NCBI GenBank assembly: GCA_016841125.1
Contig: JAENZU010000151.1
Span: forward strand, 1-7,637
Origin: Melioribacter sp.
Lineage (GTDB): Bacteria > Bacteroidota > Ignavibacteria > Ignavibacteriales > Melioribacteraceae
Direction: 5' to 3'
Length of the DNA stretch: 7,637 nucleotides
Positions 1 through 6,351 of this stretch are shown one piece after another; position 1 is the first letter of the stretch, and each line of letters begins with the position of its first letter. The notes below the pieces were generated by a model. It ran no database searches. It was not told where the DNA came from and saw only the letters and a program-made list of their open reading frames with translations. A program made the position numbers and the translations under genes.

Positions 1-582
1 TACCCGGTTGTTGAAGGTTATAAGGGAAATAAATTCAATAGACCGAATGATCTTGCGTTCGATTCAAAGGGAAACTTGTGGTTCACAGATCCTAAATCAT
101 ACGATAAAAATAATTTGGATGGTGTTGTTTACAAAGTAGATTTGACCTCCTTAAAAACTATACCGGTGTTTGAGGGACTAGGTTTTCCGAACGGCATTGC
201 ATTTTCACCCGATGAAAAATTTCTCTTCGTCTGCGAATCGGCACAACAGCGGATTCTAAAATTTGAAATAACGGAGGAGGGTTTACTCAGTGAGCCAAAA
301 GTATTTGTAGAACTCCCCGGCGGTGACCCTGACGGAATAGCATTTGATGTTGAAGGTAATTTATACGCAGCTCATTTCGGTGGAGGTAAAGTTTATGTTT
401 TTGATTCTGCAGGAAATATAAAGAAAGAATTATTGGTGCCGGGTAAAAAACCAAGCAATGTTGAGTTTGCCGGGAAAGACCTCAAAACTCTTTTTGTTAC
501 TGAAGATGAAACAAATTCGGTTTACAAAATTGAACTGGAAATAGCCGGACTCCCCTTGTTCTCGTCCCCTATGCGCAAATAA
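1..582 (+). CDS. SMP-30/gluconolactonase-type beta-propeller protein (5' end outside window)
   Basis: The frame is open from base 1, so the N-terminus lies to the left; 193 residues are visible up to TAA. The TTG at 76 is an internal Leu codon, not a start. Three repeats carry the hallmark residues of the SMP-30/gluconolactonase family (six-bladed beta-propeller hydrolases that open sugar or other lactones at a divalent metal). The first is RPND (visible Asn16), followed by blade text GNLWFTDP. The second is FPNGIAFSPDE (Asn64), and the third is DPDGIAFDVEGNLY (Asp111). By family knowledge these Asn/Asn/Asp residues are three of the four metal ligands; the fourth, an N-terminal Glu, would be outside the window. 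The C-terminus looks complete (last blade VTEDETNSVYKIEL, then a short tail). Substrate and cell location cannot be told without the N-terminus. It could also be a lactonase-like sugar-binding or structural propeller. The family call is firm, the reaction is not. Confidence 0.88.
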   Translation, partial: YPVVEGYKGNKFNRPNDLAFDSKGNLWFTDPKSYDKNNLDGVVYKVDLTSLKTIPVFEGLGFPNGIAFSPDEKFLFVCESAQQRILKFEITEEGLLSEPKVFVELPGGDPDGIAFDVEGNLYAAHFGGGKVYVFDSAGNIKKELLVPGKKPSNVEFAGKDLKTLFVTEDETNSVYKIELEIAGLPLFSSPMRK

Positions 583-610
583 AAAAAGCGGAAAGTGAAC
601 CTTTCCGCTT
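581..610 (-). terminator. Rho-independent terminator of the ferritin-like gene
   Basis: There is a perfect inverted repeat: AAGCGGAAAG (586-595), loop TGAAC (596-600), CTTTCCGCTT (601-610). Read on the minus strand, the 10-bp stem is followed at once by seven T (587-581), a textbook intrinsic terminator 20 nt after the stop of the ferritin-like gene. Read on the plus strand, only the two T that close the stem follow, then AATCTCATT. It therefore terminates the rightward lactonase-like gene (stop at 582) less well, if at all, although the hairpin itself starts right after that stop codon. Confidence 0.9.
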
Positions 611-629
611 AATCTCATTAAAGCATAAT

Positions 630-1085
630 TTAATCTTTAGAATATTCTTTAAGGTAACCTTCAAAAATATTTCTATGACTTTCTTCATCTGCAAGAAGTG
701 TGATTACTAAATCTTGGGTCACATAATCAACCCCGTCACACATTTTGATCAGTTTATTGTAATGTTTAACTGCTGCGTTTTCAGCTTCAATAACACCTCT
801 TATAACATACTCAACATCAGTGGATTTTTTATTGGGCTGAAGATATTTTTGCTCAGCTTTTAATTCCATTGAGCCCGGGACTTTTCCGCCGAGTTCTTTG
901 ATGCGTTTTGCTAAAGTTTGTGCGTGCATAAGTTCGTCGGCAACTTCTGCAGTAAGGGCTTTTTTAATCTCTTCGGCTCTAACTCCGTCTAGATTTGTTG
1001 CATTGGAAATGTAATTCATAACAGTTTCAATTTCAGACCAATATCCTTTAATTAGTCCTTCAATAATTTCTTTTTTGGTAGCCAT
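630..1085 (-). CDS. Ferritin-like di-iron protein (bacterioferritin-like, non-heme)
   Basis: This is a 151-residue four-helix-bundle protein of the ferritin/bacterioferritin superfamily, expected to oxidise and store or detoxify iron in the cytoplasm. All six candidate di-iron ligands are present: Glu18 in helix A (E..xxxxY), Glu51 and His54 in helix B (DELMH), Glu102 in helix C (E..AVKHY; Glu100 is nearby), and Glu134 and His137 in helix D (DEESH). Glu18, Glu51 and His54 fall at the numbers used for E. coli bacterioferritin. However, the heme-ligand Met52 is Leu here (a Met sits at 53), so heme binding is doubtful. A longer frame opens at a TTG at 1124, but I chose the ATG at 1085 because AGGAGA lies just upstream and protein homology starts with MATKKEI. 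The gene stands alone, between its own terminator and a divergent neighbour. Another member of the superfamily, such as a Dps-like or rubrerythrin-like protein without rubredoxin domain, is possible. Confidence 0.87.
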   Translation of the reverse strand: MATKKEIIEGLIKGYWSEIETVMNYISNATNLDGVRAEEIKKALTAEVADELMHAQTLAKRIKELGGKVPGSMELKAEQKYLQPNKKSTDVEYVIRGVIEAENAAVKHYNKLIKMCDGVDYVTQDLVITLLADEESHRNIFEGYLKEYSKD

Positions 1086-1089
1086 ATCT

Positions 1090-1095
1090 TCTCCT
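1090..1095 (-). promoter_or_regulatory. Shine-Dalgarno AGGAGA that fixes the ferritin-like start
   Basis: On the minus strand the text reads AGGAGAAGAT directly before the ATG at 1085, so the AGGAG core is five bases from the start codon. It decides between this ATG and the in-frame TTG at 1124, which has no such site. It is the only strong Shine-Dalgarno sequence at any visible start in the window. Confidence 0.85.
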
Positions 1096-1140
1096 AGTTT
1101 TATTAATTCTACATGCTTAAACAATTATTATTCTAATAAG

Positions 1141-1157
1141 ATTCAAATTTTTTGAAT
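1141..1157. repeat. Perfect short inverted repeat ATTCAAA-TTT-TTTGAAT
   Basis: Seven-base arms (1141-1147 and 1151-1157) are separated by TTT, with 2-fold symmetry typical of a dimeric regulator site. It lies 56 bases upstream of the ferritin-like start. In sequence this AT-rich a 7-bp arm can arise by chance, so an operator role is only a possibility. Confidence 0.35.
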
Positions 1158-1183
1158 TAGTTTCTAAAAAATTATCAAACTAA
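1157..1183. repeat. Inverted repeat TTAGTTT-N13-AAACTAA
   Basis: Perfect seven-base arms at 1157-1163 and 1177-1183 are separated by 13 bases. The repeat shares its first base with the end of the 1141-1157 repeat, so the two symmetric elements abut in the middle of the divergent promoter region. It could be an operator, a weak hairpin, or chance in AT-rich DNA. Confidence 0.3.
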
Positions 1184-1257
1184 CTTTTAATGATTCTTAT
1201 TAATAAATCATTTATTTTTTCATTTGAATATTCATTGATAATGCGGATTTACAAATT

Positions 1258-2751
1258 ATGTATAATATGAAAAAAATCAGCCTAATATTGTTGACCCTGC
1301 TCTTTTTAGGAACATTAGACTATCTAACAAAAGAGAGGAATGATTACCCAGGAGCAGAGTTAATTAACCGGGAGGGTTTGATGAATCACGTTGATTATTT
1401 AACCTCCCCCGAATTAAACGGAAGACTATCAGGCAGTGAAGGATACAACAAAGCCGCTGAATATGCGGCAGATCAAATTATTAAATTCGGTCTAAAGACG
1501 GTTAATGATGATTATTATCAATATCTAAATGTAGAATACAATGAAATAAAAGAGCCGCTAGAATTTGGTTTGATCGAAGACGGAACTATAATTAAAGAAT
1601 ATCAGATTGGAAAAGATTTTGTCTGCAGAGGTTTTACAGGTTCAGGAAATTTTAATGCCGAAGCAGTATTCTGCGGTTACGGAATTTCAGCCCCGGAACT
1701 TGGATACGACGATTATGCTGATATTGATGTAAAAGATAAAGTTGTAATAGCATTCAAATACAACCCGAAATGGAAATTAGAGAGTGGTAACTGGCCAACC
1801 GGCTATCCCCGTCAAAAAGCGCACTTTGCAGCAAGTCACGGTGCAAAGGGAATTTTATTTGTATCACTGCCTAATGATGCAGCGCCGCAAAAAACAATCG
1901 GAAGCATTCTCTGCGGTGATGGAGATCAGCTAGTGGATTTTCCGCAGCTCCACATTTCAATTGAAACTGCCGATGAACTTTTGAGCAGCAGAAATCTTAC
2001 ACTATCACAATTGCAAACTATCATTGATTCAACTAAACATCCTCAATCAGTAAGCACTGTTTCGAAAGTGAATTTAAATATTAACGCAAGCTATGATAAA
2101 GAAGGCGTCACGATGAATGTTGTCGGCTTGCTCGAGGGATCCGATGAAAATTTAAAAGATGAGTATGTTGTCATTGGGGCTCATCTTGATCATGTTGGAA
2201 GACAAGGCGAGATTTATTTTCCGGGAGCAAATGATAATGCCTCAGGTTCCGCTGCCGTTTTAGAGTTAGCCAAAGCCTTTTCGAAGAATAAATCGGAAAT
2301 TAAACGATCCATTATTTTTGTTCTTTTTGCTAGTGAAGAACTAGGATTGTACGGCGCCAAACATTTCGTAGCAAACTCACCGGTTCCAAAAGAAAACATA
2401 GTTGCAATGATGAACTTAGACTGCATTGGTCACGGCGATAGTATTAGATTAGGAAACGGCAAGAGCGCACCTAAACTTTGGGACCTTGCAATTGATATAG
2501 ATCATTCAACAAATAACATGACTGTTGACAATACATGGTCAGGCGGCGGTGCAGATGCCAGTCCGTTTCACAATGCCGGTATTCCGGCTCTGTATTTTGT
2601 AACTACTAACTCATATACTCACCTGCATTATATGACAGATACAGCGGAAACTCTGAATCAAGATTTATTTGAGAAAATCACGCGACTCGCATACATGACT
2701 TCTTACGAAGTTGCAAAGGGTAATTATCAAAGAGAAATTGTAATCAAATAA
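1258..2751 (+). CDS. Exported M28 family zinc aminopeptidase with PA-type insert
   Basis: This 497-residue metallopeptidase should remove N-terminal residues from peptides outside the cytoplasm. Residues 4-20 (MKK, then a run of Ile/Leu/Phe) form a signal peptide or anchor; there is no lipobox Cys. The N-terminal part (VDYLTSPELNGRLSGSEGY, 45-63) is typical of PA-domain M28 enzymes. The PA-like insert spans about 130-270 and includes AVFCGYGISAPELGYDDY. The catalytic domain follows from about 285. By family knowledge the two-zinc ligands are His309 (GAHLDH), Asp326 (ANDNASG, bridging), Glu361 (SEELG, with Glu360 the general base), Asp388 (NLDCIG) and His457 (HYMTDT). Asp433 lies in ADASPF, which corresponds to the family SDHxPF motif. 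All are intact, so it should be active. Two ATGs compete (1258 and 1267) and neither has a Shine-Dalgarno; MKK at 1267 is an equally good start. The next gene begins one base after its stop, indicating an operon. Substrate preference cannot be read from sequence. Confidence 0.93.
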   Translation: MYNMKKISLILLTLLFLGTLDYLTKERNDYPGAELINREGLMNHVDYLTSPELNGRLSGSEGYNKAAEYAADQIIKFGLKTVNDDYYQYLNVEYNEIKEPLEFGLIEDGTIIKEYQIGKDFVCRGFTGSGNFNAEAVFCGYGISAPELGYDDYADIDVKDKVVIAFKYNPKWKLESGNWPTGYPRQKAHFAASHGAKGILFVSLPNDAAPQKTIGSILCGDGDQLVDFPQLHISIETADELLSSRNLTLSQLQTIIDSTKHPQSVSTVSKVNLNINASYDKEGVTMNVVGLLEGSDENLKDEYVVIGAHLDHVGRQGEIYFPGANDNASGSAAVLELAKAFSKNKSEIKRSIIFVLFASEELGLYGAKHFVANSPVPKENIVAMMNLDCIGHGDSIRLGNGKSAPKLWDLAIDIDHSTNNMTVDNTWSGGGADASPFHNAGIPALYFVTTNSYTHLHYMTDTAETLNQDLFEKITRLAYMTSYEVAKGNYQREIVIK

Positions 2752-2752
2752 A

Positions 2753-3817
2753 GTGAATAGAAAAATTGTAATACTTACGCAAGGTTTTACGAATCCGCAT
2801 GAAGGTAAAACCGCAAGAAATTTAATTCAGTACCGCCCCGAAGAAGTAGTTGCTGTACTCGATAAATACGAAGCGGGTAAGAAATCAATTGAACTTTTGG
2901 GAGTTGGGGAAAACATTCCTGTAATAGCCTCTTTGAGTGAGGCTGAAAATGCGGATACACTTTTAATTGGAGTTGCAACCCCGGGTGGGAAAATTCCTAT
3001 CGATTATAAGTCCATCATTATTGAAGCAATCTCCATGGGTATGAATATTATATCCGGCTTGCATCAATTTCTTTCGGATGACATAGAAATTCAGAATGAA
3101 GCAAAACTTAAAAATGTTAAGCTCATCGACGTGAGAAAAAATATTCACCGGGAGGTAGCTAATAAAAAGGGTATCAACGATAATTGTCTGAGAATACATA
3201 CTGTTGGCAATGACTGCAGTCTCGGTAAAATGATTGTAAGCATGGAAATTAATAATGAACTAAAAAGGCGCGGATACGATTCCAAGTTTGCAGCAACAGG
3301 TCAGACTGCGATAATTATTGAAGGTTCCGGTATTCCGATTGACGCGGTTGTTGGCGATTATATAAACGGGGCTGCAGAAAAACTTGTGTTGGATAACCAG
3401 AATCATGATTTTTTGATGATTGAAGGGCAAGGCAGTTTAGTCCATCCGCGTTATTCATCCGTCACACTTGGATTGCTTCATGGCTCAATGCCCCACGGAC
3501 TAATAATGTGCTACGAAATGGGAAGAGAGTTTATTGCCAATATGGAAGGAGTTAAAATTCCATCGATGGACAAAGTGCTGGAATTCTACGAGAGATCTGC
3601 CAATATTATGCACCCATGCAAGATTATAGGATTTGGAATTAACTCTAGAAAATTTTCCAAAGAAGATGCAGATAAGGAACGAGATCGGATAAAGGAAATC
3701 TACGGATTACCGGCATGCGATGTGGTTAAGCACGGACCCGGAGAATTGACCGATGCTGTAGTTCAATTGAAAGAAGAACTTCATTGGGAGGCAGCAGAGG
3801 CTGTTTCCAAAGGTTGA
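2753..3817 (+). CDS. DUF1611 P-loop protein (COG3367; DgcN/D-glutamate N-acetyltransferase-like)
   Basis: The 354 residues show the full DUF1611 layout. An N-terminal Rossmann-like domain includes KTARNLIQYRPEEVVAVLD (19-37), LIGVATPGGK (71-80) and SGLHQFLSDD (101-110). A C-terminal P-loop domain has a Walker A-like loop GNDCSLGKM (152-160), ATGQT (181-185), GDYINGAAE (201-209) and EGQGSLVHP (224-232). Some members, called DgcN, acetylate D-glutamate in a D-glutamate breakdown pathway together with DgcA. Others sit beside enolase-superfamily dipeptide epimerases and are uncharacterised. Which applies here is unknown. The start is GTG at 2753, one base after the peptidase stop and without a clear Shine-Dalgarno, so translation probably depends on coupling to the peptidase. 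A terminator follows within 20 bases of the stop, so no epimerase or DgcA-like gene follows in the same transcript. The family call is strong; any reaction is inference. Confidence 0.9.
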   Translation: MNRKIVILTQGFTNPHEGKTARNLIQYRPEEVVAVLDKYEAGKKSIELLGVGENIPVIASLSEAENADTLLIGVATPGGKIPIDYKSIIIEAISMGMNIISGLHQFLSDDIEIQNEAKLKNVKLIDVRKNIHREVANKKGINDNCLRIHTVGNDCSLGKMIVSMEINNELKRRGYDSKFAATGQTAIIIEGSGIPIDAVVGDYINGAAEKLVLDNQNHDFLMIEGQGSLVHPRYSSVTLGLLHGSMPHGLIMCYEMGREFIANMEGVKIPSMDKVLEFYERSANIMHPCKIIGFGINSRKFSKEDADKERDRIKEIYGLPACDVVKHGPGELTDAVVQLKEELHWEAAEAVSKG

Positions 3818-3836
3818 ATTGATGAGTTTGTTCCAT

Positions 3837-3869
3837 AAAAAAACCCCGCTGAATGCGAGGTTTTCTTTT
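3837..3869. terminator. Bidirectional terminator between the converging operons
   Basis: The arms are AAAACCCCGC (3840-3849) and GCGAGGTTTT (3855-3864), with loop TGAAT. Plus-strand RNA has one C-A mismatch in the stem and is followed by a T-rich TTTTCTTTT (3861-3869). On the minus strand that position becomes a G-U wobble, so the stem is fully paired, and it runs into seven T (3843-3837). It should end the peptidase/DUF1611 transcript from the left and the ABC operon from the right, the latter somewhat better. Confidence 0.88.
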
Positions 3870-3890
3870 ACAATCAATTTTACGCCTTTG

Positions 3891-4826
3891 TTATTTGGGT
3901 ATTAGAGAACTCATGCCAACAAAAACTTTTTCCGTAAGCTTGGATGCTGTTCCGTCAAAATATGTTTCATCATTATAATTAGAACGCATTACTAAATTAT
4001 TGCCGGTCTGCCAGCCTTCAACAACAATACTATTACCATCTTGTTTATCAATCGTCAATTTGTAATCTGGTCTGCCGAGTATTTCTGAATTAACATCATC
4101 TACAAAATTTGACCCTGATGCATTGGATAATTGGCGTAAGAAACTAGCAGTTGCCGCTGAATCTGTTTTTTGGTCGTTTGCAAACCAATCATCGTTAAGT
4201 TTAACCAATTGAAAAGAACTGTCCGCGGGATAATCGAATGAGAGACGCTGCCAATTATTAGTATCATCTTTCAGCAGCAAATTGTTGCGGAAAGAATTTG
4301 CATCCTGATTAAATGACATTTCAATAAATCCATCAACCTCATACACATCGGAGTCGTTTCCAAGTCTAACATAAGTTGACATTGAGCGGGGCTGTTGAAA
4401 TGCGAATTTTCCAAATATCAGGTCAAGGGTCTGCCTTCCATCTTCAAGAACTTTTATTCTAGTTCCCGTAGAATCAACCTGAAACTCACCCCATTTTTCA
4501 TTTCCTCTTGCGGCTAATCTTTTAGGTTTAACCGACAGTAGTTGGGTATAAAGTCCTTTAATTTTTGAAGAGCTGACAGGTGCGCTTTTATCCTCTGATA
4601 GTTTCACGCGCCAGTTATCATCATCTAAATATAAACGAACTTCTTCATGATTTTGAGATTTCGGATAAATTAATATTTCGGTTACCTTTGAAGTATCAAT
4701 GGTAACAAGTTCCTGCCTAAATGTTCGCTCATTTTTATCTCCATCGAATATGAAGATTGCAGCTACCACAATGAGGAGAACAACAAATACGGCCGCCAAA
4801 GTTTTGTTCGAAAAATTGCTACTCAT
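3891..4826 (-). CDS. DUF4340 domain membrane-anchored protein of the ABC operon
   Basis: This 311-residue protein has one N-terminal membrane helix (about 9-27) followed by a large, probably beta-rich extracytoplasmic domain. It matches the DUF4340 type: DTSKVTEILIYP just after the anchor, DDNWRVKL, then FGKFAFQQPRS (about 138-148), TYVRLGNDSDVYEVDGF (about 151-167) and FRNNLLL (about 179-185). DUF4340 proteins are commonly encoded with GldG-like proteins and ABC-2 permeases, but have no known activity. I start it at the ATG at 4826, although an in-frame TTG lies at 4832. That ATG overlaps the end of the GldG-like gene by eight bases (ATGAGTAG) and has no Shine-Dalgarno, so it is likely made by translational coupling. 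It is the last gene of the operon, ahead of the 3837-3869 terminator. It probably acts beside the GldG-like protein on the outer face of the transporter (inference). Confidence 0.85.
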   Translation of the reverse strand: MSSNFSNKTLAAVFVVLLIVVAAIFIFDGDKNERTFRQELVTIDTSKVTEILIYPKSQNHEEVRLYLDDDNWRVKLSEDKSAPVSSSKIKGLYTQLLSVKPKRLAARGNEKWGEFQVDSTGTRIKVLEDGRQTLDLIFGKFAFQQPRSMSTYVRLGNDSDVYEVDGFIEMSFNQDANSFRNNLLLKDDTNNWQRLSFDYPADSSFQLVKLNDDWFANDQKTDSAATASFLRQLSNASGSNFVDDVNSEILGRPDYKLTIDKQDGNSIVVEGWQTGNNLVMRSNYNDETYFDGTASKLTEKVFVGMSSLIPK

Positions 4827-6351
4827 AATCAACAGACATTAATTTGTTTCTTAATTTTTTTCTTAATTGAAATCTGAATATTCCGTAGATCATAATTAAC
4901 AAGAGAGGGAGTATAAAATTAAAATATTTCAAAAATGTTTTAGTTCCGTCTTCAAGATTCGGATCTATCGGTCTGGCTGAAATTCCTTTCGTTCTCAATT
5001 CGATCAATCCTGTATCATCCGAAAGCCAATCAACAGCATTCGTCATCATGCTTACATTATCGGGCTGAAGCTGCTGCGCCTGCTGTCCCTCCCCATTAAC
5101 TGCAAAGTCTCCATCTCCGAACACAACCATTTTCGCATCCGGATTATTATCAATTTTTCCTTCTAAAGCTACTGCCACCGTAAGCGAAGGCATATTAAAA
5201 TCACTCGGCCGCCATTCTTTAGAAATATCAAAGTAAACCGGTGCGGGCTGAATTCCAGACCTTTCTGAAGTTGTAGCTAACGGTATATAAGTAATGCTTG
5301 TATCCTTGGGAGAAATATTTATCGGACTAGCAAAAGGAAGAATAACCGCTTCCAAACCCTCGGTAATCGGATGCTCAGTAAACGCGTTTATAATTGGAAG
5401 ATACGGAAAGCTAACCGGCGTATTCATCACAAAGGGACCCTGCTGCTGACGAACCGATACATTTGCACAGTTGGCGTCAACAATAAAACTTTGTTCAATG
5501 TCTAATCCTTTTCCTTTGAGCCATTCTGCAAATCCAGTTGACAGCGCAGAACCTTGAGCATTGCTGAGATTACCATCAACCGTATTGAGTGCAACTAATA
5601 CTCTTCCACCCGAATTTATAAAATCATCAATGTATGAGAGTTGAATGGGCGGCACAGAATCTTTGGGCGCAATAACCAATAGCGTTTTATAATCGGTTGG
5701 TATTGACTTTACCGAATCATTAAATTCAAATTGATCTACTTGATATAATACAGATAGAGATGTTCTTAACTGTGAGAGAGCCGCCAGCGACGGTTCTCCA
5801 TGTCCCTGAAGTATAGCCACTTTAGGTTTATCTTTTACCGCTAATTTTTTAATCGCGGTAGAAAGTGCATATTCCATAGCGGCACCGGGCTGAAGAAAAG
5901 GTATAGCTTCTTTCTGCTCGCCCAACTGTATCACGGCACCTAAATAGGCACGCTGCTGTTTCATCTGATCTCTTTCACGTACATTGATCATTATCGGCTG
6001 GATGCCGGCTTGAGCAGCTTTCATTTCTTCTTCTTGACTTTCGTTGGGATTTATAAACTCGTAAACAATTTGACCGCCGGAATAAGTTGAATATTCAATC
6101 AACAGATCCTTAAAATCCTGCCGCACTCTTGCGACATCGGGCGGCAGATCTTCGGAGAAGTAAGCAGTAACAGTAACCGGATCTGAGAGTGATTCTAAAA
6201 TATTTTCGGTCGCCTTACTTAAACTGTATCTCTGATCAGCGGTAAAATCCAATCTAAAAAATAATCGGTCGGAAAGTACGTTTACAAGAATTAAAATTCC
6301 GATCACCAACAAAATACTTATTTGTAATTTTCTACGTGTCAGCATAGCCAT
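4819..6351 (-). CDS. GldG-like ABC transporter auxiliary protein
   Basis: The 510 residues form the two-anchor design of GldG-family proteins (ABC_transp_aux type, containing the GIFT domain shared with eukaryotic IFT52). There is a short cytoplasmic RRK stretch and membrane helix 1 (about 11-27). A long extracytoplasmic domain follows, then membrane helix 2 (about 473-493) and a basic tail (LRKKLRNKL). Family text includes FFRLDFTADQRYSLSKAT (31-48), PVTVTAYFSEDLPP (58-71), YEFINPNE (97-104), VAILQGHGEP (178-187), FINSGGRVLVAL (244-255), FGDGDFAVNG (411-420) and TNAVDWLSDD (437-446). In Flavobacterium, GldG works with GldA and GldF and was linked to gliding; homologues occur widely in non-gliding bacteria. 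The domain resembles a class-I glutamine amidotransferase-type fold that lacks catalysis, so a binding or scaffold role is more likely than an enzyme. The start ATG shares one base with the permease stop (TAATG), showing coupling. Confidence 0.88.
   Translation of the reverse strand: MAMLTRRKLQISILLVIGILILVNVLSDRLFFRLDFTADQRYSLSKATENILESLSDPVTVTAYFSEDLPPDVARVRQDFKDLLIEYSTYSGGQIVYEFINPNESQEEEMKAAQAGIQPIMINVRERDQMKQQRAYLGAVIQLGEQKEAIPFLQPGAAMEYALSTAIKKLAVKDKPKVAILQGHGEPSLAALSQLRTSLSVLYQVDQFEFNDSVKSIPTDYKTLLVIAPKDSVPPIQLSYIDDFINSGGRVLVALNTVDGNLSNAQGSALSTGFAEWLKGKGLDIEQSFIVDANCANVSVRQQQGPFVMNTPVSFPYLPIINAFTEHPITEGLEAVILPFASPINISPKDTSITYIPLATTSERSGIQPAPVYFDISKEWRPSDFNMPSLTVAVALEGKIDNNPDAKMVVFGDGDFAVNGEGQQAQQLQPDNVSMMTNAVDWLSDDTGLIELRTKGISARPIDPNLEDGTKTFLKYFNFILPLLLIMIYGIFRFQLRKKLRNKLMSVDYE

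Larger units (their letters stand above)
1086..1257. promoter_or_regulatory. Divergent AT-rich intergenic region with promoters for both neighbours (not resolved)
   Basis: These 172 bases separate the leftward ferritin-like gene from the rightward peptidase gene, so both promoters should lie here. The text is very AT-rich, which makes hexamer matching unreliable. I see TTGATA-like and TTGAAT-like hexamers on both strands, but no convincing partner at normal spacing and no clear Bacteroidota TTTG/TAnnTTTG pair. Two short inverted repeats lie inside (1141-1157 and 1157-1183). TGATAAT (1235-1241) and ATTATCA (1171-1177) resemble Fur half-sites, but they are about 60 bases apart and do not form a box. 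Promoter presence is inferred from gene orientation only. Confidence 0.45.

Noticed and set aside
430..618. Antisense open frame over the end of the lactonase-like gene and the terminator
   Set aside because: It overlaps a well-supported gene and the hairpin, and its translation shows no family features.
1171..1241. Possible Fur box upstream of the ferritin-like gene
   Set aside because: ATTATCA and TGATAAT occur as isolated half-sites about 60 bases apart, which is not a Fur site and is expected in AT-rich DNA.
1261..1266. Perfect TATAAT hexamer next to the peptidase start, with TTGATA at 1235-1240
   Set aside because: It lies between the two candidate ATG codons, so transcription from it would begin inside the gene, and the 20-base spacing to TTGATA is too long.
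2214..2426. Antisense open frame inside the M28 catalytic domain
   Set aside because: It lies opposite strongly conserved zinc-ligand codons, whose constraint explains the open frame; no start signal or recognisable motif.
2787..3199. Two antisense open frames within the DUF1611 gene (2787-2978 and 2963-3199)
   Set aside because: Both lie wholly opposite conserved DUF1611 coding sequence and give unrecognisable low-quality proteins.
3822..3905. Small 27-codon open frame after DUF1611 (ATG at 3822), possibly a remnant of a following gene
   Set aside because: It runs straight through the bidirectional terminator and into the end of the opposing gene, its composition is dictated by the hairpin, and I recognise no protein similarity.
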